This document shows, one piece after another, positions 35,201 through 47,224 of a stretch of 64,000 nt of DNA (position 1 is its first letter; each line of letters opens with the position of its first letter). The translations under genes and the position numbers were made by a program. Under the pieces are notes generated by a model. That model saw nothing but the letters and a program-made list of their open reading frames with translations. It was not told the origin of the DNA and made no database searches. The stretch is taken from positions 776,525-840,524 of the forward strand of contig JAYKAV010002397.1 in assembly GCA_035582835.1 (NCBI GenBank), read 5' to 3'. Origin of the DNA: Phoebastria nigripes (taxonomy: Eukaryota; Chordata; Aves; Procellariiformes; Diomedeidae).

Positions 35201-38200
35201 CCTTATTCTCCTTTGTTACCTGTTTTCTTCAGTTCAGGCGGGTTAGTGGTTATCTAGGGAATGTCAGCAATGATAATTCTGATAGAAACTCTGTCTCATG
35301 TTTTTGGCTGGTGAGAAGGCGTTTGATAAGAAACTGCCAGGTAAAGGAGAGAAAGCTGAGAGGTAAACAAACATCCAAGGGCTGCCTAGAGGACTGAGGT
35401 TTGAGAGTGCTGTGTTCCTCTTGGCACAGCTGGAAAACCCTGCCTGACTCCGTGGGCTAGCCTCGCATTGCCTGGCTGCACAGCTTGCAGGTTATGGATG
35501 GGAGGCTATCTCCTGCCCGGAGAAGATCTTCAGTGGGAAGCACCTTTACTCAGGGCAGAGAAGTGGGGAAACAGAACAATTTCTAGAGCGATGAGAGCCC
35601 ACCTGTGAAAGCAATCCAGGACCCTCTGAATACTTTCAAAGTGAGCAGGATGGCTACAGCTTCTGTGTGCTCTGGTTTTTAGGCAGCACATCAGCTGGGG
35701 GTGGGTGGTTGCTGAAGGAGGCTTGCAAGGTTCAGCTGTCTATACCAGCTAATTGCAGTTTACCTGGTATAATGTTCTCAGTGAGCTGGCTGTGCTGTTC
35801 TGGATTTTATTAAAGGAAATTCCTCCATTCAGTGATTTTCGGAAGTCTGAAATACAGAAGTCAGACTAGATGTGATCTCTGACCAAGTGAGGGTGTCTCC
35901 AGGCAATTTAAGAACATACTTTTGAGGAGCTGATTTACCCCGAGCTTGTGTTTGCCCACTAGAGCTGAAGCACCTGGTACATAGGACTGCGCAATTCCAA
36001 ACTGATACTCACCTGTGATGCATCACCTCCTTGATCACCAATTTTTAAGGCCTGAAGCCCATTTCTTTTTCCTCTTCACTCCCTTCTTCCGACTGAAAAA
36101 TATGCAGGAGATGACTTATTGCTTTGCAACATAAAGCCTGTCACTTGTAGCACTCAGCTTTTCCAATTTCCCCTATACTGGTGATTTGGTACTGTAGTTG
36201 CACTGGTTTCTGCGGGGTTAGACCTGCTTATAGTTGTGTAACAGAACAAATGGGATCCACAGATTTTTAGAGCCTTTAAATGATCACGTAATACCCACAG
36301 ATGCAGCAATGACTTGAGTGGTCTCCTCTCCACTTTCCCCAGTCAAGTTCAAAAATGCCAGCATTGAGTCCAAAAATCAAAAAAGAAAAAAGCCCTGTGA
36401 AGCACTCTGGTACTCCTGTTTTGGTTTTGTTCTCTTTCTTCAAGTAATCTCAAAGAAAAGGCATTCATTGAGGTCTCAATGTGTATATCAGGTGCTGGCA
36501 GCACTGAATCTTTCTTTGTGTATCCTGCTTAGGTGAAGAATGACAGCTGATGGATAAATCTTTCTAAAGAGGTCTGAAACAGCCATATTTACTGAACTGG
36601 ATCTTTTGAAGGCTTAGATAGTGAGGCTACATTTTGCTTACCACTTTTGTATGAAATTAAACTATGAATCACTTCCGTTATGTCCTTTTTTTGTCTCCCT
36701 CCCAGTAATTTTCTATTTATTATTTGCATTTTAGTAGCATGAAATAGGGACCTCAAGCTTTTTGGATAGGAGGCTGTGTCTTTAAGAACCCAAACTTCAG
36801 AGGACTTGCCAAATCCTGCATCAAATATGAAACTCACAGAAAGAGCATTAAAAAATATTTAAACTAAGCGATTAATTTCTTACCATCTGGAAAAACCACA
36901 AACAGTGACAAAAGCAACTCAAAATTTCATATGCCATTAATAGGCTGACTGCTTCAATACAGAATATTATGCTGCTCGTAGCAACAGATTAATGTATAAC
37001 CAGTCATGACTGGCCTTTCAAACATACCAGAATAGACAATCCTATACATAATGGGGAATTGCTATATTATGATTGATGTCCAAGATTTATGATGTTATAA
37101 ACTATTGGTTAAGTTGTTTTGACAATGGAAGAATTAACGAACGAGACAGATTTGCCTGCAGTGATGAACTATATCATAAAGAAACATTAATAAAGATAAA
37201 ACATTTGGAAAATCTTTATGAAAAATAACATTTTTGCTCTTTTCACAAGGAACAAAAGAAGCCAGAAACATGACAGATTTCATCAAGAGAGCTGTTCACA
37301 GATTAAAAGTAGGTCTGATTTTCGTTTTGCTGTGCTAGACTTCACTTCTCAATCCACAGAAGAGTGAGGCAAGTGTTTTCAAGCTTATAGGTTTGTGTGT
37401 TTTTTTTTTTTTTTTTTTTTTTGCTTATGCGGTGAATGTCATCTTCCTGCTAATCCTGTTATATCATATAAGAATTGTTTGTGTCTGGGTGAGTTCTTCT
37501 GTTCAGCCTTCTGGTGTACTCAGAAAATGCCACATAGGATCCACTGTGATCTTAATGTCTGCCTGTTAAGCCAGCGAGGCCTACTCGTGTAACGAGCTGT
37601 GGCAATAAATCAGGAAATTGGGGGCGTTCAGCACCATATAGAATTTGCAGCTGACTGCATCTCAGTGTATGGTGGCTAGAAAGGTTGAAAGACTGCAAAC
37701 AAATGCACAGAACAGTAGGAGCTGAGACTCAAGATCCTTTGAATACTGAAGGAAATGGGCTGCTCTTTAAAAGGGTACTTCTGGCCCCAATGGCTGTCAT
37801 GGAGATGCAAAACTTGGAATCCCCCATTTCTGAGTACCTAAATGCCTTCACTAGCTTAATTTTCGGAGTGCTTGGCACTTTCTGGATGAACTTTGTTTAT
37901 GAACTCAGGCTACTCCAAATCACTCGATTATTTACCTCACGGTTTGAACACAAAAATATCTGGCAAGGAATGATAGAGAAATACTGGGTTTAAAAGTTAA
38001 CATCCCAGAAGGGGGGGAACTTGGAAGTGTATAATTGTATCTATTGGGCATCAACTAAAAAGGCATGGCCAGAAGACTGAAGTAAACACGAACACGAAAG
38101 TCCTTCTTTAGCTGGTGAAAATTCAATACTGGTGTCAAGGACTTTTTTATCTATCTTTCTCTCATCCTTTTTTTTGATGCTACTTTTGTGCTAAGCTTCT

Positions 38201-41200
38201 CCAGAGTGAGGTTTATAAATCGGTTTAGCTGGGCTGTGCCGTTGAAGAAGCCTATATAAAATGGATGTCCTGTTGAGAGTCAGGGAAAGATAGATGATTA
38301 GATCCCTTAAACTCTCTATTGAGTCTTTCCACTTAATTTTTATAATGTAAAAAATACACACTGGTTACAGAAACATCTGTTTCATCAGAAATATTAGGTA
38401 GCTGAGCATGTGAAGAAAGGCTTCTCTATGTTGCTAGTGTCTTCTCTTTTGTTAGCTTTTATCTTGAGTCTGCTATTCTAATCTTAAAGGTCAGATCCAA
38501 AAGGAATTAATTTAGATGCCTAAACTTGGAACACCATTCCCGCAGATCCTGGTTCCAGCAGCTCATTTCCCAGGTGTCCGGGGCAAACAAGACCTCAGCT
38601 TTTGACCCCAGAATTACCCACAAGCCTGAAGTTCTGCTGCTCCCCGTGCCCTGGAGCACCTTGGTTGTACCACCATCACCTTGTCACCTTGTTCAGGCTT
38701 TTTTCCTGGCTAGGAGCCAGAAGTTAGGGAAACTTCTCTGTGGGCTTTCAACTATATGTTAATCTAAAAGCAAACCTACATATGGTGAGTCAATCAATCT
38801 CTACTTGAAGTGCAGTGATAGCAACTTTTTTCTTTATAGAACACATATGGGAGGAGAGTGAGTCGCTGTCCCCCCTCTTATACAATTGCATTTTGGTAAG
38901 TGCATTAATATGTATTTGGTTTTCTCCTTCATATGAAGGATAGATTTAGATTGACTGAAGACATATCTGAAATAGTACTGTGATGCTCATTCTTGTTCCC
39001 ACTTTCTGGCCCATGAAGCTTGAGTTCTTTCTGCATCAGAATGACTGTGATGGATGAGAGTGGAGACTGTTAATTGTGCCCACAGGTTTGGACTCCCACT
39101 TGTGTCTTTCTGATCCCAAGAAGGTGCTGTAACCACCTGCCTTTCCACACAAGTGTATTGAGAGAGGGCTCTGTGTCTTCTGTACTTTGGAAGAATTCTC
39201 TACACCTATTTATTGGGAAAGCATTTGTAGGCACTTACATTTAAGGCTTTGGATTATAAGTAGGTGGAGACACTGCTATGTCCTTAAATAAGACTCCTGC
39301 TTCAGGGTTAAAAACAAATTTGCATATAGTTCTCCCCAGTTTGTTCCTGCTGCAGTAGGTGTGTTGACCTTCAGGTGGCTGTTCAGTCCGGAGGTGGTTT
39401 CAAATGCACCTTCTGAGGTGGATAGCTCCTTCAGTGAACGACACGGGAGCTGAGGCCCCTAAATAAGGATTTCAAATTTCTTTCCTCAGAACAGTTAAGC
39501 TGCATAACACACGGCTGCAGCACCTGCTTGGTGCTTGTGTGAGCTCAACAGCATTTCATACTATGGACTTCTTAGCTTTGCAGANTTGGTAAAACCTGCT
39601 TTATGTTCCAGTATGCATCACCGACTAAAGAAAGCTCTTTCTGTTGGGGACCACTCCAAATTCTCTGCTAACAGTAAACATCCCACTGGGATTCTGCCTT
39701 ACTATTACTACTACATCTGCTAAATAATAGTCTGTATAAAAAAAAAAAAAAAAGTCAGCTTTATACCTGAACAAATCAGATATACAACTGAGTTGCTTCT
39801 CCTTGATTGAAAGCATCCATGTAACTGTCTATGTCTATGCTCTTAGATAAAAATAAATAAAAAATACAGCTGCATTTCATTTCAAATTGAAGACTTTTAT
39901 AAAGCTGGATAGGGATTTTCAAGAGCATTTGGCAATTGGCTTAACTTAGATTCCTGTAAAATAATTGGTAAGAGATGTCTAGAGGCAATGTGTTAAGCTA
40001 TTGCTGACTGCACTAGAAAAATCCCACTCATGATTTCTCAATTCATTTCTTAGAAGATATGACAACAAGGTATCCCTCACAGGTTGTAGTATATGGATTG
40101 TCACGCAGTGCTTAGAAACGGTAGTCCCTGTCCTTCTAAATTAAGTGGTTAATATCCTCCCCTGAACATCAGTGGTAGGGCTAAATTACTTCTAAGAGCT
40201 ATGTATAAGGCTTTTTAGAGCTGAGATAAGCCTAAAACATTTAAGTTGCTAATTTCTGCTGCTAACAGTACTGAATTTCACGGGGCAATTGAAATACAAA
40301 TGTGTGCACTGACTTATTTGCAAAGTCCTTTTCAGATTCAGTATATAGCAACCTCACTTTGCCTTGCTTTGGAGAAAATTTAGTCTGAGTACACAACAAG
40401 AACAAAAGTACACTGCAAATATTTTGGTTTGTGCAGCATAAGATTGCCTTTGAATGTTATGTGGGAAACAAAACCAACCAAACAAAAAAACCCAACCCCA
40501 AACCCAAACAAATGTTAAACCAAAAAAGCAAAACACAGGAGTATAGAAGCACAGCTATACATGGGACTTAGAAAGTGAGGTACTGTCCGTTCTGTTTTAC
40601 TCTAGTGCAGTCTTTGGCAATAAACTTAATTTTAATGCCTCGGTTTACCTGTGTCAGAGGTGCAGTGGGAAAACTAACATCTTACAAGTATTGTTAGATT
40701 AGTTGTCTCAGAAGAATAGTTCACCAGCCCTTACACAATACTCGCAAACAAATGTTGATGTTCACTGGGACTTCTCAGCATGAGTTTGTATATCTAGAAG
40801 AATCCAAGTCTGTTTTGAAGTCAGAGGCAGGTATCTAATCTGAGTTTTTAGTTATTGCTGTAACAGGACTATTTTTAGAATCGTACTGGGCTGCTTTTGT
40901 TTGCTGTGATCCCTTCCTGCCTTGTTACCATAGTCTGTCTGCTCCAGAAAACTTCAAAGTTAAATACCTTTCCTGGTGTATAACATAAGAAGATGCGCAC
41001 CCAGAGCACCCCGCTATTATTAATTCTGCTACTCACAGTTTTAGCAGGCAGATGTCAAGGCAGGCATCTTCACAAAGACTCTAGCTTTGTACACGTCTTC
41101 ATGATGGAAGTTGTTTTCTCTTTGATTACTCTGCATGACTAAATTGTCCCCGAGTCTCAGATGAGGTAACTAGATACTTCGTTTCACACAAAATGGTTTT

Positions 41201-44200
41201 GTACTTCAAGCTATAACTTTTGATGAAAGCTTTTAGAAGATTGTCCCAGATGGAATTGCTGTGAGGGCCAAAGCCTGTCTCCCTGCATTGACAACAGAGG
41301 TAGCTGAAGTAGGGCATCACACAGGAGTTGTGGAATATGCCAGTGCTGTGTTCCTGATGGTACAGCCAGGAAAGCTTTCTGCATCCATAGAGCTTCAGTT
41401 GCATTCCTTAAGACTTCAGCTTTACTTCTCCAAGTAAAAGAGTTTAGCATAAATTCACCATATAAATCCCAGCTCTCTCTCCCTGATTAATCTGGAACCC
41501 GAGGAGAGCATTATCTGTGGTGGTGGTTTTTTTTTTCCTTATTAGCATGCTTGCTGGGCTTTTTGTCTTGCCACCTGATTAGCCAGAGATACGCTAGATC
41601 CTTTAAAGAGAAATCTCATCTTCCATTTCAGAGGTTTCTGAATTCATTCTGCCAGAACTATTTCTGTGACAAATCTGCTAATTTCACAAGTACAAAAGTC
41701 ATATCTAATAGACAGTTCACTACAGGTTCTGATAGTCCAATTCTCGTCTTCCCACTTTACACATTATGCTGGAAGTAGGAGTCCTCCTGGCCACTTTTGG
41801 TATTAACTGCATCTTTGTAACTCCATTATATTCAGACTGTGCAATCAATGACAGTCTTTTGAATCTGGAGGTATCATGTGAACAGACTTTCTGATGAAAT
41901 TACCAGGCCTCTGACTGTGTCTGTCTTGGCCTCCTAGTGTTCCTGGCAATTTTTTTTTTCCTTCTTGAAGTATTTTAATTTTTTTTCCTTCTTTCTTGCC
42001 TTTGCTATAATTGGGAAATTAAGAGCATTCACCACCCACAACAAAAAACAGCCAAGCAAAAAAAATCCAAACCCCAAACCAAGCACACTTAAAACCCCTC
42101 AGTGATACAGCTGACATTTGGGGCACAAGGCAAGTAAAGCATTGTTGTATTGCTATTTCATTATAGCTGTATTCATCAGTAGGTTCAAATGTTTGTCTTA
42201 ACCTCCATCTTATAAGCTCTAAGTGGTTAGCTCATTGTAAGGAAGAGTGAAATATGGAGACGGGTTGATAAAGTGCATTACAAGACAGTTGCACTTCCCT
42301 TCATTCCTTGGTTCAGGTCAGCCATACTTTAGCCCATGGAGATGCATCTTGTTTAGCTTTCATATGTTTAGAAATATGGAAGAATGGCTGGTCTGTCTCT
42401 CGCACGCAGCCCAGCATTAGCACTCATTCACTTATTTGAAAATTGTTCAGCGTTTTTGTGATCTGATGAGATTTATGTTTTGAGCTGGTTCAGTGACTCA
42501 AGACACATCTTTTAAAACATGAACAAAATAATGTTACAATATGCTGTATATCAGCCAGTGAACAATTCTGGAACAAATCAGTTACATCTCTGAAAGCTGT
42601 GGTGTTCTTTTTTTCTTTTTTTGACTGAACTCAAACAGTACTTTATGCTCCCTTTTCACTAAATGAACAATGGCACACAGAAGTAACTTTATCAGCTCAA
42701 AGATACCTCTTATTTCATGACAAACCTGTGTACCTTCAGTGTGTTCATCTGCCATACAGCATACTTTGTGCCACTCAGATACATCTAAAAGTTGCCAATG
42801 TTCTTGCGGTATCTGTATCACGGTATTTTTGGCAGAGGCTATATACAAAGAAGAGAAATCTATCAATCAATCAATCATCAGCTCTGTTTTCCTTCTCCAA
42901 GCATTGACTTTTATATTGCATCACCAGAGCTTTAATAATTGTAAATCGGCAAATACATAAACGTTTTTTAAGTCGCTGAAGGAGTGCTGATTTGCAGCAC
43001 AGGAGAAGACCTGGCTCCACAACTTGAGCAGATAAACTGAATCGAGGGTGTTTCTGACAAAGGTATTATTCCAGTCATGTGGGCGAATGGAACTTTCCAA
43101 AGTGAGAACAATGCAGAAAGATTAAACAAACTAGACAATGAAACAATTATTTAAAAATATCTTCATTTTAGCATATTGGCAAATGGAATGCATCTAGCTA
43201 AGTATACGAGTCTCACAAGCTGCCTCTCAATCTGGACCCGTGGAGCTGAGAGAAAGCACTGCAGCGAGAAGGAGAGAGACAGTGAGAAATCAGAGTAAAA
43301 CTGCAGATGATGGGAACATGTTGTAAAACTGCTTTCAGACCCTAAGCCAGTGTGGCGAACTCCTTGTTCTGCTAAGGTCAGTATTAATTCTATTGCTGAG
43401 TCAATGCTGTAGAACCAGATGCTAAAACCAACTAAATCTATCGAAATAGAGAGTTATAGTTTGGTTCTTCTATCACCGGACTGTCAAGGCTTGGATCCAA
43501 ACCTGGGATTTCATCCTTAGGATGGGCCCTTTCCTTTGTTTTCCTCCGCTCCTGATTCACGTCAAATACGCCTTGCCAAAGAATTCAGGAAAATACTTTT
43601 TGATATCTTTGAAGGAAATACGAGGCCAAGAAATCAGAAAATGCTTTGCTGTTTAGCTGTTAGTATTTATAAAACCAGGAAGCCATCACTTACGGGCTTG
43701 CCACACAAGGACTAAATAGACAGAGGAAGTCGTGTTTTAACATTGTTAGTGGATCGGTGGGAAGCACAGTAATGCCTTTGACTGGCTAACGTATTTAAAA
43801 GCACAATTTGTGTTCATTAGAGTTTTAAGGTGTCACTGTTGTAAACATGCTGGCTACTATGCCTCTAAGAACACTGGGGTTTTTTTATCCTAGACTGAAA
43901 ACACATGGAAAGGGAATAGGGGAGATTAAGCAAATTGAATCAGATGAGCGAAAACAGTGAAAAGTGCATAAAGCAAAGAATAATGGAAAACCTCATTAGT
44001 GAAATTGGAAACAAACAAAAAAAGCAAGTATCCTAGATACAACTAGCACAGTACACTGTGAGAACGAAGTTGCTTTCGATTTAAAAGACAACGCCTTTTA
44101 CTGAATGCAACGTAGCAGAAGAAACCTTGTTCCCCTCTCTGGGTAACAGGACACCCGTGTACCGACTCAGCAAGGTGGGGGCTTCTTGAGAAGGTCTTGC

Positions 44201-45236
44201 AAGCCAGGGCTGGGCAAAGCGCAGCTGCCATCTAAGTCTCTGGTGACAGTGAGGTTTCCATCTGTTGTCCTTCAGGAGGTTGCAGGTTGCCTCTCTTCAG
44301 AAGCAGCCACTAAGCTACAAGAACAACTTTGGCCAGGCTTGGCACATGAGAGAGGGAGGCTTTTGTTTCTCTTCGTGAAGCAAGCAGAGCTTTGGATTAG
44401 GTATGCGATTCTGAAAGAAGAAACAGACCGAAATAAACAGTGTAGTAGGGAAGAATGTAGAAAAGGTAACAAGAAGCATAGCATAGCACAACTTTTTAGG
44501 AAAACAGAATTAGAAGTGTTTTATTAACACATGAAAAAAAATTTTGAGAAAAAACGCCTATAGGGCGAGTACGAAGCAGTTTCATTAGTGAAAGAGCACT
44601 GGGAAATGCAAAGCAATTCTGAACTCATTGTTTAAGCACAAGAACTTATTTTTCTACTTGGCGCTCACTGTACTGGCACTTGCCATCCTTGTGCCACAGC
44701 ACATACAGCTGCAAAATGGACGCTCGGTGTCATTTTTAGTAAAAGTCACTTTAACTTTTAAAGAGCGTGTCCCAGAAAGCANGGATGAGACCTTATCACC
44801 TTCCCTACTTTGGAAAACCTAGCTTGTTAACGTGACAAGACCTCAGCAGAAGACCAGTAAGGCTGAATAAAATACAGTCCCTATGCAATAACAACAGGGT
44901 AAATGCTCAGCCATCAGCATGATACTGCTGAACACAGATGCCAGTAGATCACTGTCTCTGATCTAACCTAGCAATGCAGTGATGTAGATTAGGATAAGAA
45001 AGAAACCAGCAGCAGACTCATAGCCCCCAGCACATCTGGGGCAGAGATGAGGAATTATGAGAAAAACCCAACTGACTTTGCTTTCTGAGCCTTCATGACA
45101 GAGCTCTTACAAACTGACCACTTTGTATAAGTAAGTTCTTGTGCCGAGTAACTGAAGAATAAAGGAAAAAAGTGTGCAGCTTGTAATATGGAAATAGGGA
45201 GACTGCAAATTACACACTAAAGGCTAGCTATAACAA

Positions 45237-46507
45237 GTGATAAAGGCGCAGGAGCAGGCTGTCCCCATATGCCGTAAGAAGAATGGGTGGGGAAGACGAC
45301 CGGCCTGGCTGAACTGGGAGCTCTTCCTGCGACTCAGGAAAAAAAGGAGAGTTTACNACTTGTGGAAGAAGGGGCANGCAACTCANGAAGAGTACAGGGA
45401 TCTCATTAGGTCATGCAGAGAGGAAATCAGAAAGGCAAAAGCCCAGCTAGAACGCAATCTGGCTGCTGTTGTTAGAGACAACAAAAAAAGTTTTTACAAA
45501 TACATTAACGACAAAAAGAGAGCCAAGGAGAACCTNCANCCTTTATTGGATGCGGGGGGGAACGTTGCCACCGAGGATGAGGAAAAGGCTGAGGTACTTA
45601 ATGCCTTCTTTGCCTCAGTCTTCAATAGTCAGACCAGCCACCCTCAGGGTGTTCAGCCCCCTGAGCTGGAAGATGGGGATGGCGAACAGGATAAACCCCC
45701 TGTAATCCAAGAGGAAGCGGTGAACGACCTGCTACGCCACCTGGACGCTCACAAGTCTATGGGGCCGTATGGGATCCACCCAAGAGTGCTGAGGGAGCTG
45801 GCGGAGGAGCTTGCCAAGCCACTCTCCATCATTTATCAGCGGTCCTGGTTAACGGGGGAGGTCCCGGACGGCTGGCGGCTTGCCAATGTGACGCCCATCT
45901 ACAAGAAGGGCCGGAAGGAGGACCCGGGGAACTACAGGCCTGTCAGCCTGACCTTGGTGCCGGGGAATATTATGGAGCGGTTCATCTTGGGGGCGCTTGC
46001 AAGCCGTGTGCGGGACAACCAGGGGATCAGGCCCAGCCAGCACGGGTTCATGAAAGGCAGGTCCTGCTTGACCAACCTGATCTCCTTCTATGACCAGGTG
46101 ACCCGCCTAGTGGATGAGGGAAAGGCTGTGGATGTGGTCTATCTGGACTTCAGTAAGGCCTTCGACACTGTCTCCCACAGCATTCTCCTAGAGAAGCTGG
46201 CGGCTCACAGCTTAGACAGGTGTACTCTTCACTGGGTAAAAAACTGGCTGGACGGCCGGGCCCAGAGAGTTGTGGTGAATGGAGCNAAATCCAGTTGGNG
46301 GCCGGTCACGAGTGGTGTCCCCCAGGGCTCAGTTTTGGGGCTGGTCTTGTTCAGTATCTTTATCAATGATCTGGATGAGGGGATTGAGTACTCCCTCAGT
46401 CAGTTTGCAGATGACACCAAGTTGGGCGGGAGTGTTGATCTGCTCGAGGGTAGGAAGGCTCTGCAGAGGGACCTGGACAGGCTGGATCGATGGGCTGAGG
46501 CCAACTG
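45237..46507 (+). pseudogene. CR1 ORF2 fragment: reverse transcriptase domain
   Basis: An open frame with no stop for about 423 codons up to the gap; no ATG is needed because the copy is truncated at its 5' end. RT landmarks in order are a TPIYKKG-type segment (about residues 220-226), the NYRPVSL motif (about 235-241), HGF near 268-270, YLDFSKAFDTV (about 305-315), [10 protein letters not shown] (about 361-370) and the catalytic FADD at residues 390-393 (F codon at 46404). FADD rather than YADD is typical of CR1. In an intact element the protein nicks DNA and reverse-transcribes its own RNA; this copy lacks the endonuclease and cannot be autonomous. Ambiguous bases at 45357, 45377, 45386, 45537, 45539, 46286 and 46300 leave a few residues undetermined. 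Confidence 0.9.
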
Positions 46508-47016
46508 NNNNNNNNNNNNNNNNNNNNNNNNNNNNNNNNNNNNNNNNNNNNNNNNNNNNNNNNNNNNNNNNNNNNNNNNNNNNNNNNNNNNNNNNNNNNN
46601 NNNNNNNNNNNNNNNNNNNNNNNNNNNNNNNNNNNNNNNNNNNNNNNNNNNNNNNNNNNNNNNNNNNNNNNNNNNNNNNNNNNNNNNNNNNNNNNNNNNN
46701 NNNNNNNNNNNNNNNNNNNNNNNNNNNNNNNNNNNNNNNNNNNNNNNNNNNNNNNNNNNNNNNNNNNNNNNNNNNNNNNNNNNNNNNNNNNNNNNNNNNN
46801 NNNNNNNNNNNNNNNNNNNNNNNNNNNNNNNNNNNNNNNNNNNNNNNNNNNNNNNNNNNNNNNNNNNNNNNNNNNNNNNNNNNNNNNNNNNNNNNNNNNN
46901 NNNNNNNNNNNNNNNNNNNNNNNNNNNNNNNNNNNNNNNNNNNNNNNNNNNNNNNNNNNNNNNNNNNNNNNNNNNNNNNNNNNNNNNNNNNNNNNNNNNN
47001 NNNNNNNNNNNNNNNN
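46508..47016. other. Assembly gap inside the CR1 (509 N)
   Basis: Unsequenced bases between the RT core and the ORF2 C-terminus. The frame before the gap and the frame after it differ by one base if 509 is taken literally, so the N count is probably an estimate or the copy carries a frameshift. Collapse of similar CR1 copies during assembly is a likely cause. Confidence 0.95.
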
Positions 47017-47139
47017 AAAAAATTCTTTACTGAAAGAGCGGTTAAACATTGGAACAGGCTGCCCAGGGAAGTGGTGGAGTCACCATCCCTGGAAGTATTT
47101 AAAAGACGTGTAGATGAGGCGCTTAGGGACATGGTTTAG
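47017..47139 (+). pseudogene. CR1 ORF2 C-terminal fragment
   Basis: It encodes the conserved CR1 C-terminus with [18 protein letters not shown] and FKRRVDEAL, ending at TAG 47137-47139. This is the same element as the RT fragment, separated by the gap. Its reading frame is shifted relative to the RT fragment if the gap size is exact. Confidence 0.9.
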
Positions 47140-47220
47140 TGGGCATGGTGGTGTTGGGTTGACGGTTGGACTCGATGATCTTAGAGGTCTTTTCCAACCT
47201 TAATGATTCTATGATTCTAT
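47140..47220 (+). repeat. CR1 3' tail with terminal ATTCTATG-type repeats
   Basis: The short 3' UTR contains GGACTCGATGATCTTAGAGG and TCTTTTCCAACCTTAATG, then GATTCTATGATTCTAT. This is the hallmark avian CR1 3' end used for template recognition by the CR1 reverse transcriptase, and it is the main evidence that the genome is avian. Confidence 0.95.
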
Positions 47221-47224
47221 AACA

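Larger units (their letters stand above)
19180..45225. other. Gene desert between the MEIS2 flank and the CR1 element
   Basis: About 26 kb without a supportable gene. Open frames are short, lack domains and are scattered on both strands. Simple tracts include T/C at 20675-20702, homopyrimidine at 27868-27939, poly(T) at 31523-31546 and 37400-37422, and poly(A) at 39738-39753. A palindrome lies at 29206-29229 and a 20-bp tandem duplication at 28699-28733. Isolated ambiguous bases occur (for example 21608, 30471-30472, 33755, 39585). Enhancers may be present but cannot be called from sequence alone. Confidence 0.6.
45228..47220 (+). mobile_element. 5'-truncated CR1 LINE retrotransposon
   Basis: The element runs from about 45236 to 47220 on the plus strand. 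It encodes the reverse-transcriptase part of CR1 ORF2, then a gap, then the conserved C-terminus and the CR1 3' tail. Full-length CR1 is several kilobases with an upstream endonuclease domain that is absent here, as usual for 5'-truncated copies. An 8-base repeat CTATAACA occurs at 45228-45235 and 47217-47224 and may be a target-site duplication, although the right copy overlaps the element's own terminal repeat. The open frame suggests a fairly young copy. Confidence 0.93.
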
